Assembly (NCBI RefSeq): GCF_030944625.1 | Contig: NZ_JAUSXY010000001.1 | Location: 1,736,001-1,800,000 of the forward strand | Source of the DNA: Arthrobacter sp. SLBN-112 | GTDB taxonomy: Bacteria > Actinomycetota > Actinomycetes > Actinomycetales > Micrococcaceae | Direction: 5' to 3' | DNA: 64,000 nucleotides | In this document: positions 20,574 to 28,991 of the stretch, in pieces | Numbering within the stretch: position 1 is the first letter of the stretch | How the letters are laid out: every line of letters begins with the position of its first letter | Notes under the pieces: model-generated | Told to the model about the DNA's origin: nothing | The model's database searches: none | What the model saw: only the letters and a program-made list of their open reading frames with translations | Program-made: the position numbers and the translations under genes

Positions 20574-21728
20574 GCACACCGACGCAGGCCTTCGGGGTTC
20601 CCGCCCTTCGGGATCCGCACCGGGCAGGATTGTTTTCCCTGGTGCTGCGGCACGCGCCGATCTCCCGGGTGGAGCTTGCCAGGCAGACATCCCTGGACCC
20701 GTCCACCATCGCCCGGACACTCCGGCCGCTGGTGGACCAGGGGTACGTCGTGGAGGCACCCACCACCCCCAACGGCCGCGGCCGGCCCGAGCGCCTGATC
20801 GAAGTCGTCGCCACCAAGCACACCGCAGTGGGAATAAAGATCGGTCCCCGGATCATCTCCGGCGTTGTCACGGACCTCGGCGCGAACGTCCTGGCCCGGG
20901 GCGAGGAAGTGGATGTTCCGCTGGCGCCGGCGGACACCTTCCGGGCAGTGGCCGGGCTGGTGGACCGGCTCCTCGACTCGGTGCCCGGCGCGCGGGAAAA
21001 GGCCCTGGGCGTGGGGGTGGCGGTCAGTGGCCACGTGGACCCCGACGCCGGGATGTGCCGTTTTTCCCCGCTCCTTGGTTGGCGCGGGGTGGACGTTGCA
21101 ACACCCCTGGCGGTACAGATCGCTCTGCCCGTCACCGTCCACAACGACGTCAACGCCCTGGCCGTCGCCGAGCATCTGTTCGGCGACGGCAGGAACGCCC
21201 GCAACTTCGCGGTGGTCACGCTGGGACCCGGAATCGGCCTGGGGCTCGTGTTCGACGGAAAGGTGTACGGCGGAGCCCAGGGAGCCGCCGGAGAACTGGG
21301 CCACATCCCGCTGGTTCCTGACGGTCCGCTGTGCAGCTGCGGCCGGCGCGGCTGCCTGGAGGCGCTCGCCGGGGATGCCGCGATCGCAGCCGCCGCCGGG
21401 ACAGAGGATGCGGGCACCGCGGTGCAGCTGGCGCGGGATGGCCACGGCCAGCAGGCGGCCACCGCCCGGGCAGCCTTCGACGCCGCAGGCGGCTGGATCG
21501 GGCGGGGCCTGGCGGTGGTGTGCAACCTTTGCCGCCCCCGAACTGATTGTCATCACCGGCGAGGGGTCCGCCGCCTACGACCTGCTGGCGCAGGGGCTGA
21601 CGGCGTCCCTTCGGGAGTATGCCCTCGAAGGCGCGGACTTCCTGCCCCGGCTCAAGGTGGCGCCCGCCGACGCCGACCTGTGGGGCAAGGGCGCCGCCTG
21701 CCTGGCCATCCAGCGGTCGCTGCGCTGA
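20570..21728 (+). pseudogene. ROK-family transcriptional regulator, frameshifted
   Basis: GTG start overlapping the previous stop. Residues 1-70 form a winged helix-turn-helix (ISRVELARQTSLDPSTIARTL), then the ROK sugar-kinase fold: VGVAVSGHVDPDAG, HNDVNALAVAEHLFGDG, GAAGELGHIPL and the zinc motif CSCGRRGCLEAL. At about 21526-21530 the frame shifts. The 5' frame runs on as unrelated residues, while FAAPELIVITGEGSAAYDLL to QRSLR continues one frame over and ends at 21728. One missing base would restore a normal ~386-aa protein. It would be the repressor of the dextran locus. Real decay and a sequencing error are both possible. Confidence 0.8.
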
Positions 21729-21802
21729 ACCACGCACGGGCCTTTACCTTGCACGCGCCGGCAACGGTGCGGCGCGGACTTTTCTACAGAATCGAGCAAA
21801 GT

Positions 21803-22249
21803 GTGCCTTCACTCAACGTGCACGCCGCCCTCAGGCGGCCTCCCCGGGACCGCGGCCTGGCCGAACAATGGATCCGGGCGGTCCTGCTCCTCAACCTGGC
21901 GCTGCCGTGTCCCGGGGACATGGATCCTGGGGACATGGATCCTGGGGACATGGATCCCGTGGACCCGGAACACGCGGGTCCGGATCCCGACGGCGGCCGG
22001 ACGGACTTCCTCCGCGCGGCTTGTGCGTGGCGGAGCGAACTGGAGTCCTTCAACTACATCTACTGGGAGGACTCCCGGGATGACGCGCTGCTGCATTTCA
22101 GCCGGCCGTACGGGTGGCACTGCATTGCCAACCTCGGTGCCACTCCCGTGCCGCTGCCAGAAGGGATCATAGTGATCAGCAGCGGTGCCATCGAGGAGGG
22201 GTACCTGCCGCCCGCCACCACGGTGTGGCTGCTCCGCTGGGTGGAATAG
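21803..22249 (+). pseudogene. C-terminal remnant of a GH13 alpha-glucosidase
   Basis: The last ~65 codons read WRSELESFNYIYW...LLHFSRPYGWHCIANLGATPVPLPEG...GYLPPATTVWLLRW, which is how GH13 alpha-glucosidases and oligo-1,6-glucosidases end (the C-terminal beta domain). No catalytic barrel precedes it. Upstream are LNLALPCPGDMDPGDMDPG and a GTG at 21803 without a clear Shine-Dalgarno. A GDMDP motif is repeated three times by a 15-bp DNA repeat. Such an enzyme would cleave the isomaltose released by the upstream GH27 enzyme, so this is probably what is left of that partner. Whether any product is made is unknown. Confidence 0.65.
21914..21958 (+). repeat. Three 15-bp tandem repeats
   Basis: GGGGACATGGATCCT occurs three times head to tail; the last copy has one change. 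The period keeps the frame and encodes GDMDP x3 inside the alpha-glucosidase remnant. It contains BamHI-like GGATCC in every unit, a chance result of the repeat. Confidence 0.9.
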
Positions 22250-22319
22250 CCTGTTCCTGCGGTCCGGCCTGTGGCCCCGGGAGTTGGTCCGGGTGGCCGG
22301 AGGGGATAAGACTGTGGGT

Positions 22320-24893
22320 ATGGCACGGGGAACGCTTCGCATCTTCCTGGGCGCTGCAGCGGGAGCCGGCACAACGTACTCCATGCTGCGCGAGGCGCAC
22401 CGCCTTGCGGCGTGCGGCCGGGACGTGGCCGTCGGCATCACCGCGGACCACGGCAGGACTGACACCGTGCAGTTCCTTGACGGGCTCGACGCCGTTGCCC
22501 CCTGTCGGGTGTCCGACGCCGGGGGAGCGGGAGCAGCCGAGTTGGACGTGGCGGCCGTGCTGGCCCGGCACCCTGACGTGGCCGTCGTCGACGACTATGC
22601 GCACGTCAACGCCCCGGGAAGCCGGAACGGGCGCCGCTGGGAGGACATCGAGGAGCTTCTGGCGGCAGGGCTGGACGTGCTGACCACCCTCACCGTCCAG
22701 CACGTGGCCTCGCTCAGGGACGCCGTCGCCGCCATTACGGACCAGCCCGGCGCTGAAACTGTGCCTGACGCGGTCGTGCGGCGGGCAGAGCACATCGAGC
22801 TGGTGGACATTCCGCCCGAACTCCTGCGCCAGCGCGTTGCCGACGGGAAGGTGTTTCCCAAGGACGCGATTGACGCCGCCCTGGCCAACGAATTCCGGCT
22901 GGGCAACCTGATCGCGCTGCGCGAAATCGCGCTGATTTGGTTGGCGGACCGTGTGGACGAAGGGTTGGCGACGTACCGAAAAAGCCAGGGCATCACCGCC
23001 ACGTGGCCGGCGCGCGAACGGGTGGTGGTGGGCCTTGACGGCGGAGCGGACGGAGAACTGCTGATCCGGCGTGCGTCCCGGATCCTGTCCAGGGTCCACG
23101 GCGGCGACCTGCTGGCCGTGCACGTGCGGCGCGGGGACGGCGGCACCGCCGAGTCCGGCCATGCACTGGAGTCCCAACAGAGCCTGGTCGCGGACCTGGG
23201 CGGAACCTGCCACACGGTGTCCGGGGAGGACGCAGCGGAATCGCTCCTGGAGTTTGCCCGCAGCGTCAATGCCACGCAGATCGTCATCGGCGCCTCGACC
23301 GGAGGCCTGTGGAGCCGGATCCTCGGCACGGGGGCCGGAGCCAAAGTGGTGCGGGAATCCGGCGATATCGACGTGCACATCGTGTCCCGGCCGCAGGGCG
23401 GCGTTGGCCTGCCCAAGCCTGCAACCGCAACGTTGGGCCGGACACGGACCATCGTGGGGTTTGTCCTCGCCGTACTCCTTCCGGCCCTGCTGACCGCAGC
23501 CCTCGCCGCCGGCCCCGACCTGAACCTTGCCACCCACGCACTGGTGCACCTGACCGGGGTGATGGCGGTGGCCTTCATTGGCGGCCTGTGGCCCGCAGTG
23601 CTCGCAGCCGTCCTGGATTCACTGCTGCTGAACTTCTTCGAGACAGAGCCGGTGGGGACGTTCAACATCAAGGACCCGCAAAACGTCTTTGCCCTGCTGG
23701 TGTTCCTGGCGGCGGCCGTGGCGGTCTCCCTGGTGGTTGGCCTGTCCGCCCGGCGCGCCAGGGAGGCCGCCCGCGCCCGTGCCGAGGCCGCCACCCTGGC
23801 GGACCTGGCCCGCGACGCCCTCCTTGCCGATGACACCGTGGCCGCGTTCCTGGACAAGGTCCGGGAAACCTTCCAGGTCCGGCAGGCCGGGCTGTTCACC
23901 ATTGCCGGTGACGGCAGCGCAGCGTGGGAACTCCAAGCTTTCTCGGGTGCCTCGCCGCCGCCCGCCCCGGACGCCGCGGCGTTGACGGACAGCGTGGAAC
24001 TGGCCGACGACAGGACTGCGCTGGTCGTCTCCGGGCGGACCCTGACCGCCGGCGACCGCCTCCTCCTGTCCGCCCACGGAGCCCACCTCCTGCTCCTGCG
24101 CCAACGCCAGGCCCTGCAGCGCAGGCTGCAAAGCACCACCAAACTGGCGGAGGGCAACAGCGTCCGAACGTCCATCCTGCGGGCCGTCAGCCACGACCTG
24201 CGCACCCCGCTGGCGGGGATCAAGCTCGCCGTCACGGCCCTGCGGCGCCAAAGCCGCAGGCTGCCCGAGGAGGTGCAGGCCGAGATGCTCGCCACGATCG
24301 AGTCCTACACCGAGCGGCTGGACGCCCTGATCTCCAATCTCCTGGACATGTCCCGCATTTCCAGCGGTTCGGCGGCGCCGCTGACAGCGCCGGTCACCTG
24401 GCGCGATGCGATCGAGGACGCGCTGCGGGGCCTCCCGGCGGACCGGATCCGGATTGACCTTGCCCCCGCCACGCCCGCCGTGGACGCCGACCTGGGCATG
24501 CTGGAACGGGTCATCGCCAACATCGTGGAGAACGCGCTCAAATACGCGCCGGAGTCGGACGTGGTGATCGTGGGCGTTTCGGCCGGGACCAGGCGGACGG
24601 ACGACGACGGCGCCCGGTTCGGCGAGTTGCGCATCGTCGATCACGGGCAGGGTGTGCCCGCTGCCGCGGCCGCCGCGATGTTCCAGCCGTTCCAGCGGCT
24701 TGACGACGCCCCGGAAGGGCTGGGCATCGGGCTTGGCCTGGCCGTCGCGAAGGGCTTCACGGAAGCCATGGGCGGCCAGTTGGTGGCCGAACCGACCCCC
24801 GGCGGCGGACTGACCATGATCATCAGGTTGCCGCTCTCCGCTGGTTCCGCATCCCCGGACCGCCGACGGCCGGCAGGGAGCAGCACGTCATGA
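22320..24893 (+). CDS. kdpD: KdpD-type sensor histidine kinase with altered Walker A
   Basis: 857 aa from the ATG at 22320. The N-terminal KdpD domain has FLGAAAGAGTTYSML where family members have GxxxGxGKT, so the Walker A lysine is threonine; the Walker B region is also altered (VVDDYAHVNAPGS). A universal-stress-like domain follows (RVVVGLDGG, IVIGASTGG), then four DUF4118 membrane helices, a GAF-like region, the phosphorylated histidine in AVSHDLRTPLAGIK, and an ATPase domain (NIVENALKYAP, GLGIGLGLAVAKGF). It senses potassium limitation or turgor in known systems. No kdpFABC is present; kdpE follows with a four-base overlap and a K+ transporter gene comes next. Confidence 0.9.
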   Translation: MARGTLRIFLGAAAGAGTTYSMLREAHRLAACGRDVAVGITADHGRTDTVQFLDGLDAVAPCRVSDAGGAGAAELDVAAVLARHPDVAVVDDYAHVNAPGSRNGRRWEDIEELLAAGLDVLTTLTVQHVASLRDAVAAITDQPGAETVPDAVVRRAEHIELVDIPPELLRQRVADGKVFPKDAIDAALANEFRLGNLIALREIALIWLADRVDEGLATYRKSQGITATWPARERVVVGLDGGADGELLIRRASRILSRVHGGDLLAVHVRRGDGGTAESGHALESQQSLVADLGGTCHTVSGEDAAESLLEFARSVNATQIVIGASTGGLWSRILGTGAGAKVVRESGDIDVHIVSRPQGGVGLPKPATATLGRTRTIVGFVLAVLLPALLTAALAAGPDLNLATHALVHLTGVMAVAFIGGLWPAVLAAVLDSLLLNFFETEPVGTFNIKDPQNVFALLVFLAAAVAVSLVVGLSARRAREAARARAEAATLADLARDALLADDTVAAFLDKVRETFQVRQAGLFTIAGDGSAAWELQAFSGASPPPAPDAAALTDSVELADDRTALVVSGRTLTAGDRLLLSAHGAHLLLLRQRQALQRRLQSTTKLAEGNSVRTSILRAVSHDLRTPLAGIKLAVTALRRQSRRLPEEVQAEMLATIESYTERLDALISNLLDMSRISSGSAAPLTAPVTWRDAIEDALRGLPADRIRIDLAPATPAVDADLGMLERVIANIVENALKYAPESDVVIVGVSAGTRRTDDDGARFGELRIVDHGQGVPAAAAAAMFQPFQRLDDAPEGLGIGLGLAVAKGFTEAMGGQLVAEPTPGGGLTMIIRLPLSAGSASPDRRRPAGSSTS

Positions 24894-25573
24894 GGACCAT
24901 CCTGATCGTCGATGACGAACCCCAGCTCCTGCGCGCCCTCCAGGTGAACCTGGAAGCGGAAGGCTACCGGGTGCTCACAGCGCTGGACGGTACATCCGCC
25001 CTGCACCACGCGGAGGGCGGCCATCCGGATGTGATGGTGCTGGACCTTGGCCTGCCGGACATCAACGGCGTGGACGTGATCACCCGGATCCGCCGCACCA
25101 GCAGCATGCCCATCATCGTGCTCTCCGCCCGGCACGGGTCCGTGGACAAGGTCCGGGCCCTGGACGCCGGCGCGGACGACTATGTGACCAAGCCGTTCGG
25201 GCTGGACGAGCTCCTGGCCCGGCTGCGCGCAGCCGGGCGCCGGAGCGGCACCCCGGAAGCGGTGGACAACGGTCCGGCCATCGACGTGGGGGATTTCGAG
25301 GTTGACCTGGCCAACCGGAAGGTGACCCGTGCCGGAGACCCGGTCCGGCTCACGCCCCGGGAATGGGCCATCCTGGAACTGCTCGCGCGGAACCCCGGAC
25401 GGCTGATCACGCAGCAGCAGATGCTCCGGAAGGTCTGGGGCCCCGGCTACGAGAACGAAACCCACTACCTGCGCGTCTACATGGGCCAACTGCGCCGCAA
25501 ACTGGAGACGGACCCGGCCCGGCCGCGGCACCTGCTCACCGAGGCCGGCATGGGCTACCGCTTCGAACCTTGA
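24890..25573 (+). CDS. kdpE: KdpE-type response regulator
   Basis: 227 aa OmpR-family regulator. The receiver has the DDE acidic pair, phospho-acceptor Asp in VMVLDLGLPD, and the lysine in DDYVTKPFGLDELLAR. The C-terminal winged helix reads LTPREWAILELLARNPGRLITQQQMLRKVWG and ends GMGYRFEP. It is translationally coupled to kdpD at ATGA. Its most likely target is the potassium transporter gene just downstream, where an 11-bp direct repeat lies in the promoter gap. DNA binding there is inferred. Confidence 0.92.
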   Translation: MRTILIVDDEPQLLRALQVNLEAEGYRVLTALDGTSALHHAEGGHPDVMVLDLGLPDINGVDVITRIRRTSSMPIIVLSARHGSVDKVRALDAGADDYVTKPFGLDELLARLRAAGRRSGTPEAVDNGPAIDVGDFEVDLANRKVTRAGDPVRLTPREWAILELLARNPGRLITQQQMLRKVWGPGYENETHYLRVYMGQLRRKLETDPARPRHLLTEAGMGYRFEP

Positions 25574-25615
25574 CATGCCCCGCAAAGGCGCCCGCCGGCG
25601 TCGTACATCACGCGT

Positions 25616-25634
25616 AAAGGAATCATTAAGAAAA
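25616..25634 (+). promoter_or_regulatory. 11-bp direct repeat, candidate KdpE site
   Basis: AAAGGAA at 25616 and AAGAAAA at 25628 are spaced by one helical turn (11 bp between equivalent bases), the arrangement bound by OmpR-family dimers. It lies about 85 bases before the transporter start, in an AT-rich patch. Confidence 0.4.
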
Positions 25635-25715
25635 CCCCTTTTCCCACGTCAGCCATTTTTGCCGGTGCTAGCTTCGCAGTGATCGCGCTGCACAGGGCAG
25701 CGCGGAAAGGCAGAC

Positions 25716-27692
25716 ATGACCACGTTGAGCAGGCCCCCGGCGGATCCTTCCGCGCTCCACCCACGCGGCAGGAAGGCGCTCAAGGACTGGCTGCTGTTCG
25801 GGCTGCAGGACAGCAAGGGTACCCATCAAGGCCCCGGCGGTGTGCCGACGCAGCACGAAAAGAAGCACTCGTGGTGGCAGGTCATGTGCCTGACGGGCGT
25901 GGACTACTTCTCCACCCTGGGGTACCAGCCGGCCATCGCCGCGCTCGCCGCCGGGGTCATCTCCCCGCTGGCCACGCTGGTGCTGGTGGCAGTGACCCTG
26001 CTCGGTGCCCTGCCCGTGTACCGCAGGGTTGCCGGTGAAAGCCCCCGCGGTGAAGGCTCCATCGCCATGCTGGAGCGGCTGCTGCCCCGCTGGGGCGGCA
26101 AGCTCCTGGTGCTGGTCCTGCTCGGGTTCGCCGCCACGGACTTCATGATCACCATGACCCTCTCGGCAGCCGACGCCACCGCGCACCTGATCGGCAACCC
26201 GGTTGCCCCCGGGTGGCTCCAAAACCAGAACGTCCCCGTCACGCTGATCCTGCTTGCGCTGCTGGCGGCCGTGTTCCTGCGGGGATTCAAGGAAGCGATC
26301 GGCGTCGCCGTCGTCCTGGTGGTCCTGTACCTAGGCCTGAACGCCGTGGTGGTGGTTGCCACCCTCATGCAGGTGGTCTCCCACCCCGTGGCCATGGGGG
26401 ACTGGTGGACCAACCTGTGGGTATCCCACGGCAACCCCCTGATGGCGGTGGCCATCGCGCTGCTGGTGTTCCCCAAACTCGCACTGGGCCTGTCCGGTTT
26501 CGAAACCGGCGTTGCCGTCATGCCGCAGGTCAAGGGCGCAGCGGACGATACCGAGGAAAACCCGGCGGGCCGTATCCGCGGTGCCCGGCGAATGCTCACC
26601 ACCGCCGCGGTGATCATGAGCGTGTTCCTGTTGACCACCAGCTTCATTACCGTCGTCCTGATTCCGGAGCAGGAATTCCAGCCCGGCGGCCAGGCGAACG
26701 GCCGCGCGCTGGCCTTCCTGGCGCACGAATACCTGGGCGTGGGGTTCGGCAGCGTCTACGACATCAGCACCATCGGCATCCTCTGGTTCGCCGGCGCCTC
26801 GGCCATGGCCGGCCTGCTGAACCTGGTTCCCCGGTACCTGCCGCGCTACGGCATGGCCCCGGCCTGGGCCAAGGCCGTCCGCCCCCTGGTGCTCGTCTTC
26901 ACCCTGATCGGCTTCGTCATCACCTTCATCTTCAACGCCGACGTCGACGCCCAGGGCGGTGCCTATGCCACCGGCGTCCTGGTGCTGATGACCTCCGCTG
27001 CGGTGGCCGTGACATTGTCGGTGCGCCGGCGCGGGCAACGGAACCTTACCTTCGGCTTCGGCGCCATCTCCGTAGTGTTCGCGTACACCACGGTGGCCAA
27101 CATCTTCGAACGGCCCGAAGGCATCCGGATCGCCGCGATCTTCATCCTGGGCATTATCGTGATCTCCCTGCTGTCCAGGGTCCGGCGTTCCTTCGAACTC
27201 CACGCCACCCGGGTGCACCTGGACCAGCAGGCCCTGGAGTTCATGTCCAGCACCCTGGACGGCCCCATCGCGATCATTGCCCACGAGCCGCTGCGGCTGT
27301 CAGCGGAGGCCTACCGGGACAAGCTGGAGTCGGCCATCGAGGTCAGCCACCTCCCGCTGGCAGGCGATGCCCTGTTCCTGGAAGTCATTGTGGATGACTC
27401 GTCCGACTTCGAAACCGAGCTCCACGTCCGCGGCGTAAACCGCCACGGCTACCACGTCCTCGAAGTCCACGGGCCGGTGGTGCCCAACACCATCGCCTCC
27501 GTGCTCCTGCACATCAGGGACGTCACCGGGCTGATGCCGCACATCTACTTCCGCTGGACCGAGGGCAACCCCATCACCAACCTGGTGCGGTTCCTGTTCC
27601 TGGGCGAGGGCGAGATCGCGCCCGTAACCCGTGAAGTGCTGCGCGAGGCCGTCCCTGATGTCACGCAGCGCCCTTGGGTCCACGTGGGCTGA
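25716..27692 (+). CDS. KimA-like APC-family potassium transporter
   Basis: 658 aa with GGAAAGGCAG upstream. About 12 hydrophobic helices follow an N-terminal cytoplasmic stretch. [17 protein letters not shown] in the first helix, [19 protein letters not shown] and [10 protein letters not shown] are typical of the APC group that includes Bacillus KimA (YdaO). The C-terminal ~170 residues are soluble ([19 protein letters not shown] to RPWVHVG). Databases often label these amino-acid transporters. KimA moves potassium with protons, and the kdpDE genes directly upstream favour a potassium role here. It overlaps the convergent downstream gene by 32 bases. Confidence 0.82.
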   Translation: MTTLSRPPADPSALHPRGRKALKDWLLFGLQDSKGTHQGPGGVPTQHEKKHSWWQVMCLTGVDYFSTLGYQPAIAALAAGVISPLATLVLVAVTLLGALPVYRRVAGESPRGEGSIAMLERLLPRWGGKLLVLVLLGFAATDFMITMTLSAADATAHLIGNPVAPGWLQNQNVPVTLILLALLAAVFLRGFKEAIGVAVVLVVLYLGLNAVVVVATLMQVVSHPVAMGDWWTNLWVSHGNPLMAVAIALLVFPKLALGLSGFETGVAVMPQVKGAADDTEENPAGRIRGARRMLTTAAVIMSVFLLTTSFITVVLIPEQEFQPGGQANGRALAFLAHEYLGVGFGSVYDISTIGILWFAGASAMAGLLNLVPRYLPRYGMAPAWAKAVRPLVLVFTLIGFVITFIFNADVDAQGGAYATGVLVLMTSAAVAVTLSVRRRGQRNLTFGFGAISVVFAYTTVANIFERPEGIRIAAIFILGIIVISLLSRVRRSFELHATRVHLDQQALEFMSSTLDGPIAIIAHEPLRLSAEAYRDKLESAIEVSHLPLAGDALFLEVIVDDSSDFETELHVRGVNRHGYHVLEVHGPVVPNTIASVLLHIRDVTGLMPHIYFRWTEGNPITNLVRFLFLGEGEIAPVTREVLREAVPDVTQRPWVHVG

Positions 27693-28122
27693 CGGGAGGT
27701 TTCGCCGCGGTCCCGTCCGGGTGCTCCGGGGCGGGCCCGGGGTGCTCGTGCCCCGCCACGTGCGCCACCGTGGCCGCAACCCGGGCGGCGTCCGCCAGGG
27801 TCAGCGGGACGTTCGCGCGGAAGGCGGCCTCGGCGTCGTCCTCCCACACGCCGGCTGCAAGCACCACCACGTGCACCATGTCGCCGTAGGAGTCGTTGCA
27901 GGCCAGGATGTCGCCGGGGACTTTGTGCGGGTGCGCCCCCGACGGCGGCCATGGCTGGAAGATGACCCACCACCCCTCGCCGTCCTGGTCGGGGAAGAGG
28001 TAGCCGGTGGCCGGATGCAGGGCACGCCCGTTCAGGCCGCGGCCGCCGTAGCCCTCCACGGCCCCGGCTGCCGCGGCAAACTTGACCTTGCCGCGGTCCT
28101 CCGGCGCTTCATCCCACCGCAT
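27661..28122 (-). CDS. Hypothetical protein, unknown function
   Basis: 153 aa from the ATG at 28122, which has GAGGAGCTCAG upstream; an ATG 21 bases earlier lacks one. No signal or membrane segment. It contains aromatic stretches [20 protein letters not shown] and [19 protein letters not shown], which look like a small globular domain, and a disordered His/Pro-rich tail ([13 protein letters not shown]). The 3' end overlaps the transporter's end on the other strand. I recognise no family. Strong codon bias and the Shine-Dalgarno make it a real gene. Confidence 0.65.
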   Translation of the reverse strand: MRWDEAPEDRGKVKFAAAAGAVEGYGGRGLNGRALHPATGYLFPDQDGEGWWVIFQPWPPSGAHPHKVPGDILACNDSYGDMVHVVVLAAGVWEDDAEAAFRANVPLTLADAARVAATVAHVAGHEHPGPAPEHPDGTAAKPPVSPRGPKGAA

Positions 28123-28269
28123 CTGAGCTCCTCGCTTCGGCACCTGCTGGCTACGCCTCCATCAAAGGGCTGCACGGGCGCGGGCGGGGTGGACGGGGTG
28201 ATTTTTTGACGGATTATTTACGCCCGGTTCGCGGCCGCGGGGCCGGGCCCGGCGGCGGCACGGCCCCGC

Positions 28270-28959
28270 CTAGGCCAGCTCCTGGTCTTCCCGCGGCGGG
28301 GTCAGGTCCTCCACGGCTCCCTGCATGTGTGTCCGGATTGCCTCCTGGAGCGCCGACTCGTCCCCGGCCAACAAAAGATCCAGGAGCTTCTGATGCTCCG
28401 TCACCAGCACATCGACGCGTGGATAAGCCACCTCCAGGCTGAGGATGCACATCCTGGATTCGGCGGCCAGTGTTTCGTAGATCCGGATCATCCGCGAGTT
28501 CCCGGTCCCGGCCACAAAGGAGGTGTGAAAGTCCATATCCAGCTTGGCCAGAGCCTGCCAGTTGCCAGCAGCCACATTCTTGGCCATGTTGGCGATGATC
28601 GCTTTGAGGGACTGGGCCGTCTTCTTGACTTTCTCCGGGCCGCCGCTCAAAAGCATGTGTGCGCAGGCCGTCTCCACTGCCTCGCGGACATCGTAGATTT
28701 CCTGGATGTCCTGCTGGGACAGTTCCAGGACAAAAACGCCACGGTTCCGGATGTTGACCAGGATCCCCTCCTGGCAGAGCCGCTGCAGCGCTTCCCGCAG
28801 GGGGCCGCGGGAGGTGTTGAGCTGCGTGGCCAGTGACGATTCGTTGATCTGCTGACCGGGCCGGAACTTGCCCTGGACGATGTGCTCCCGGAGCTGGTCA
28901 GCGATGACCTCTGCGGTGGGTCTTCCCTGAAGCACGAAAAGTTCGCCTGATGCGGCCAT
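28270..28959 (-). CDS. GntR-family regulator, FadR/FCD subgroup
   Basis: 229 aa from the ATG at 28959. The winged helix reads VIADQLREHIVQGKFRPGQQ then LATQLNTSRGPLREALQRL. The FCD ligand domain has EIYDVREAVETACAHML, a metal-type DMDFHTSFV and VLVTEHQKLLDLL, including the conserved Asp and His ligands. Such proteins respond to organic or amino acids. It is the last gene of the leftward catabolic operon, 32 bases after the semialdehyde dehydrogenase. The likely operators are the mirrored elements at 35.8 kb between the two divergent operons. Confidence 0.9.
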   Translation of the reverse strand: MAASGELFVLQGRPTAEVIADQLREHIVQGKFRPGQQINESSLATQLNTSRGPLREALQRLCQEGILVNIRNRGVFVLELSQQDIQEIYDVREAVETACAHMLLSGGPEKVKKTAQSLKAIIANMAKNVAAGNWQALAKLDMDFHTSFVAGTGNSRMIRIYETLAAESRMCILSLEVAYPRVDVLVTEHQKLLDLLLAGDESALQEAIRTHMQGAVEDLTPPREDQELA

Positions 28960-28991
28960 CTTTGTCTTCTTTCTTGGATTGCGGGCCGATG

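Noticed and set aside
21914..21958. CRISPR array
   Set aside because: The 15-bp units touch each other with no spacers and stay in frame; it is a simple coding tandem repeat.
22176..23549. 457-codon minus-strand ORF opposite kdpD
   Set aside because: The plus strand encodes clear KdpD motifs throughout; the antisense product is low-complexity and unlike any family.
25574..25715. c-di-AMP (ydaO) riboswitch before the KimA-like gene
   Set aside because: The gap is only 142 bp and I see none of the conserved ydaO blocks; the direct repeat fits KdpE control better.
26213..27397. 394-codon alternative-frame ORF inside the potassium transporter
   Set aside because: Arg/Pro-rich shadow of the real transporter frame.
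28231..28267. Terminator hairpin after the GntR gene (GGGGCCG/CGGCCCC)
   Set aside because: The stem is only seven pairs in very GC-rich sequence and the loop is long; not better than background.
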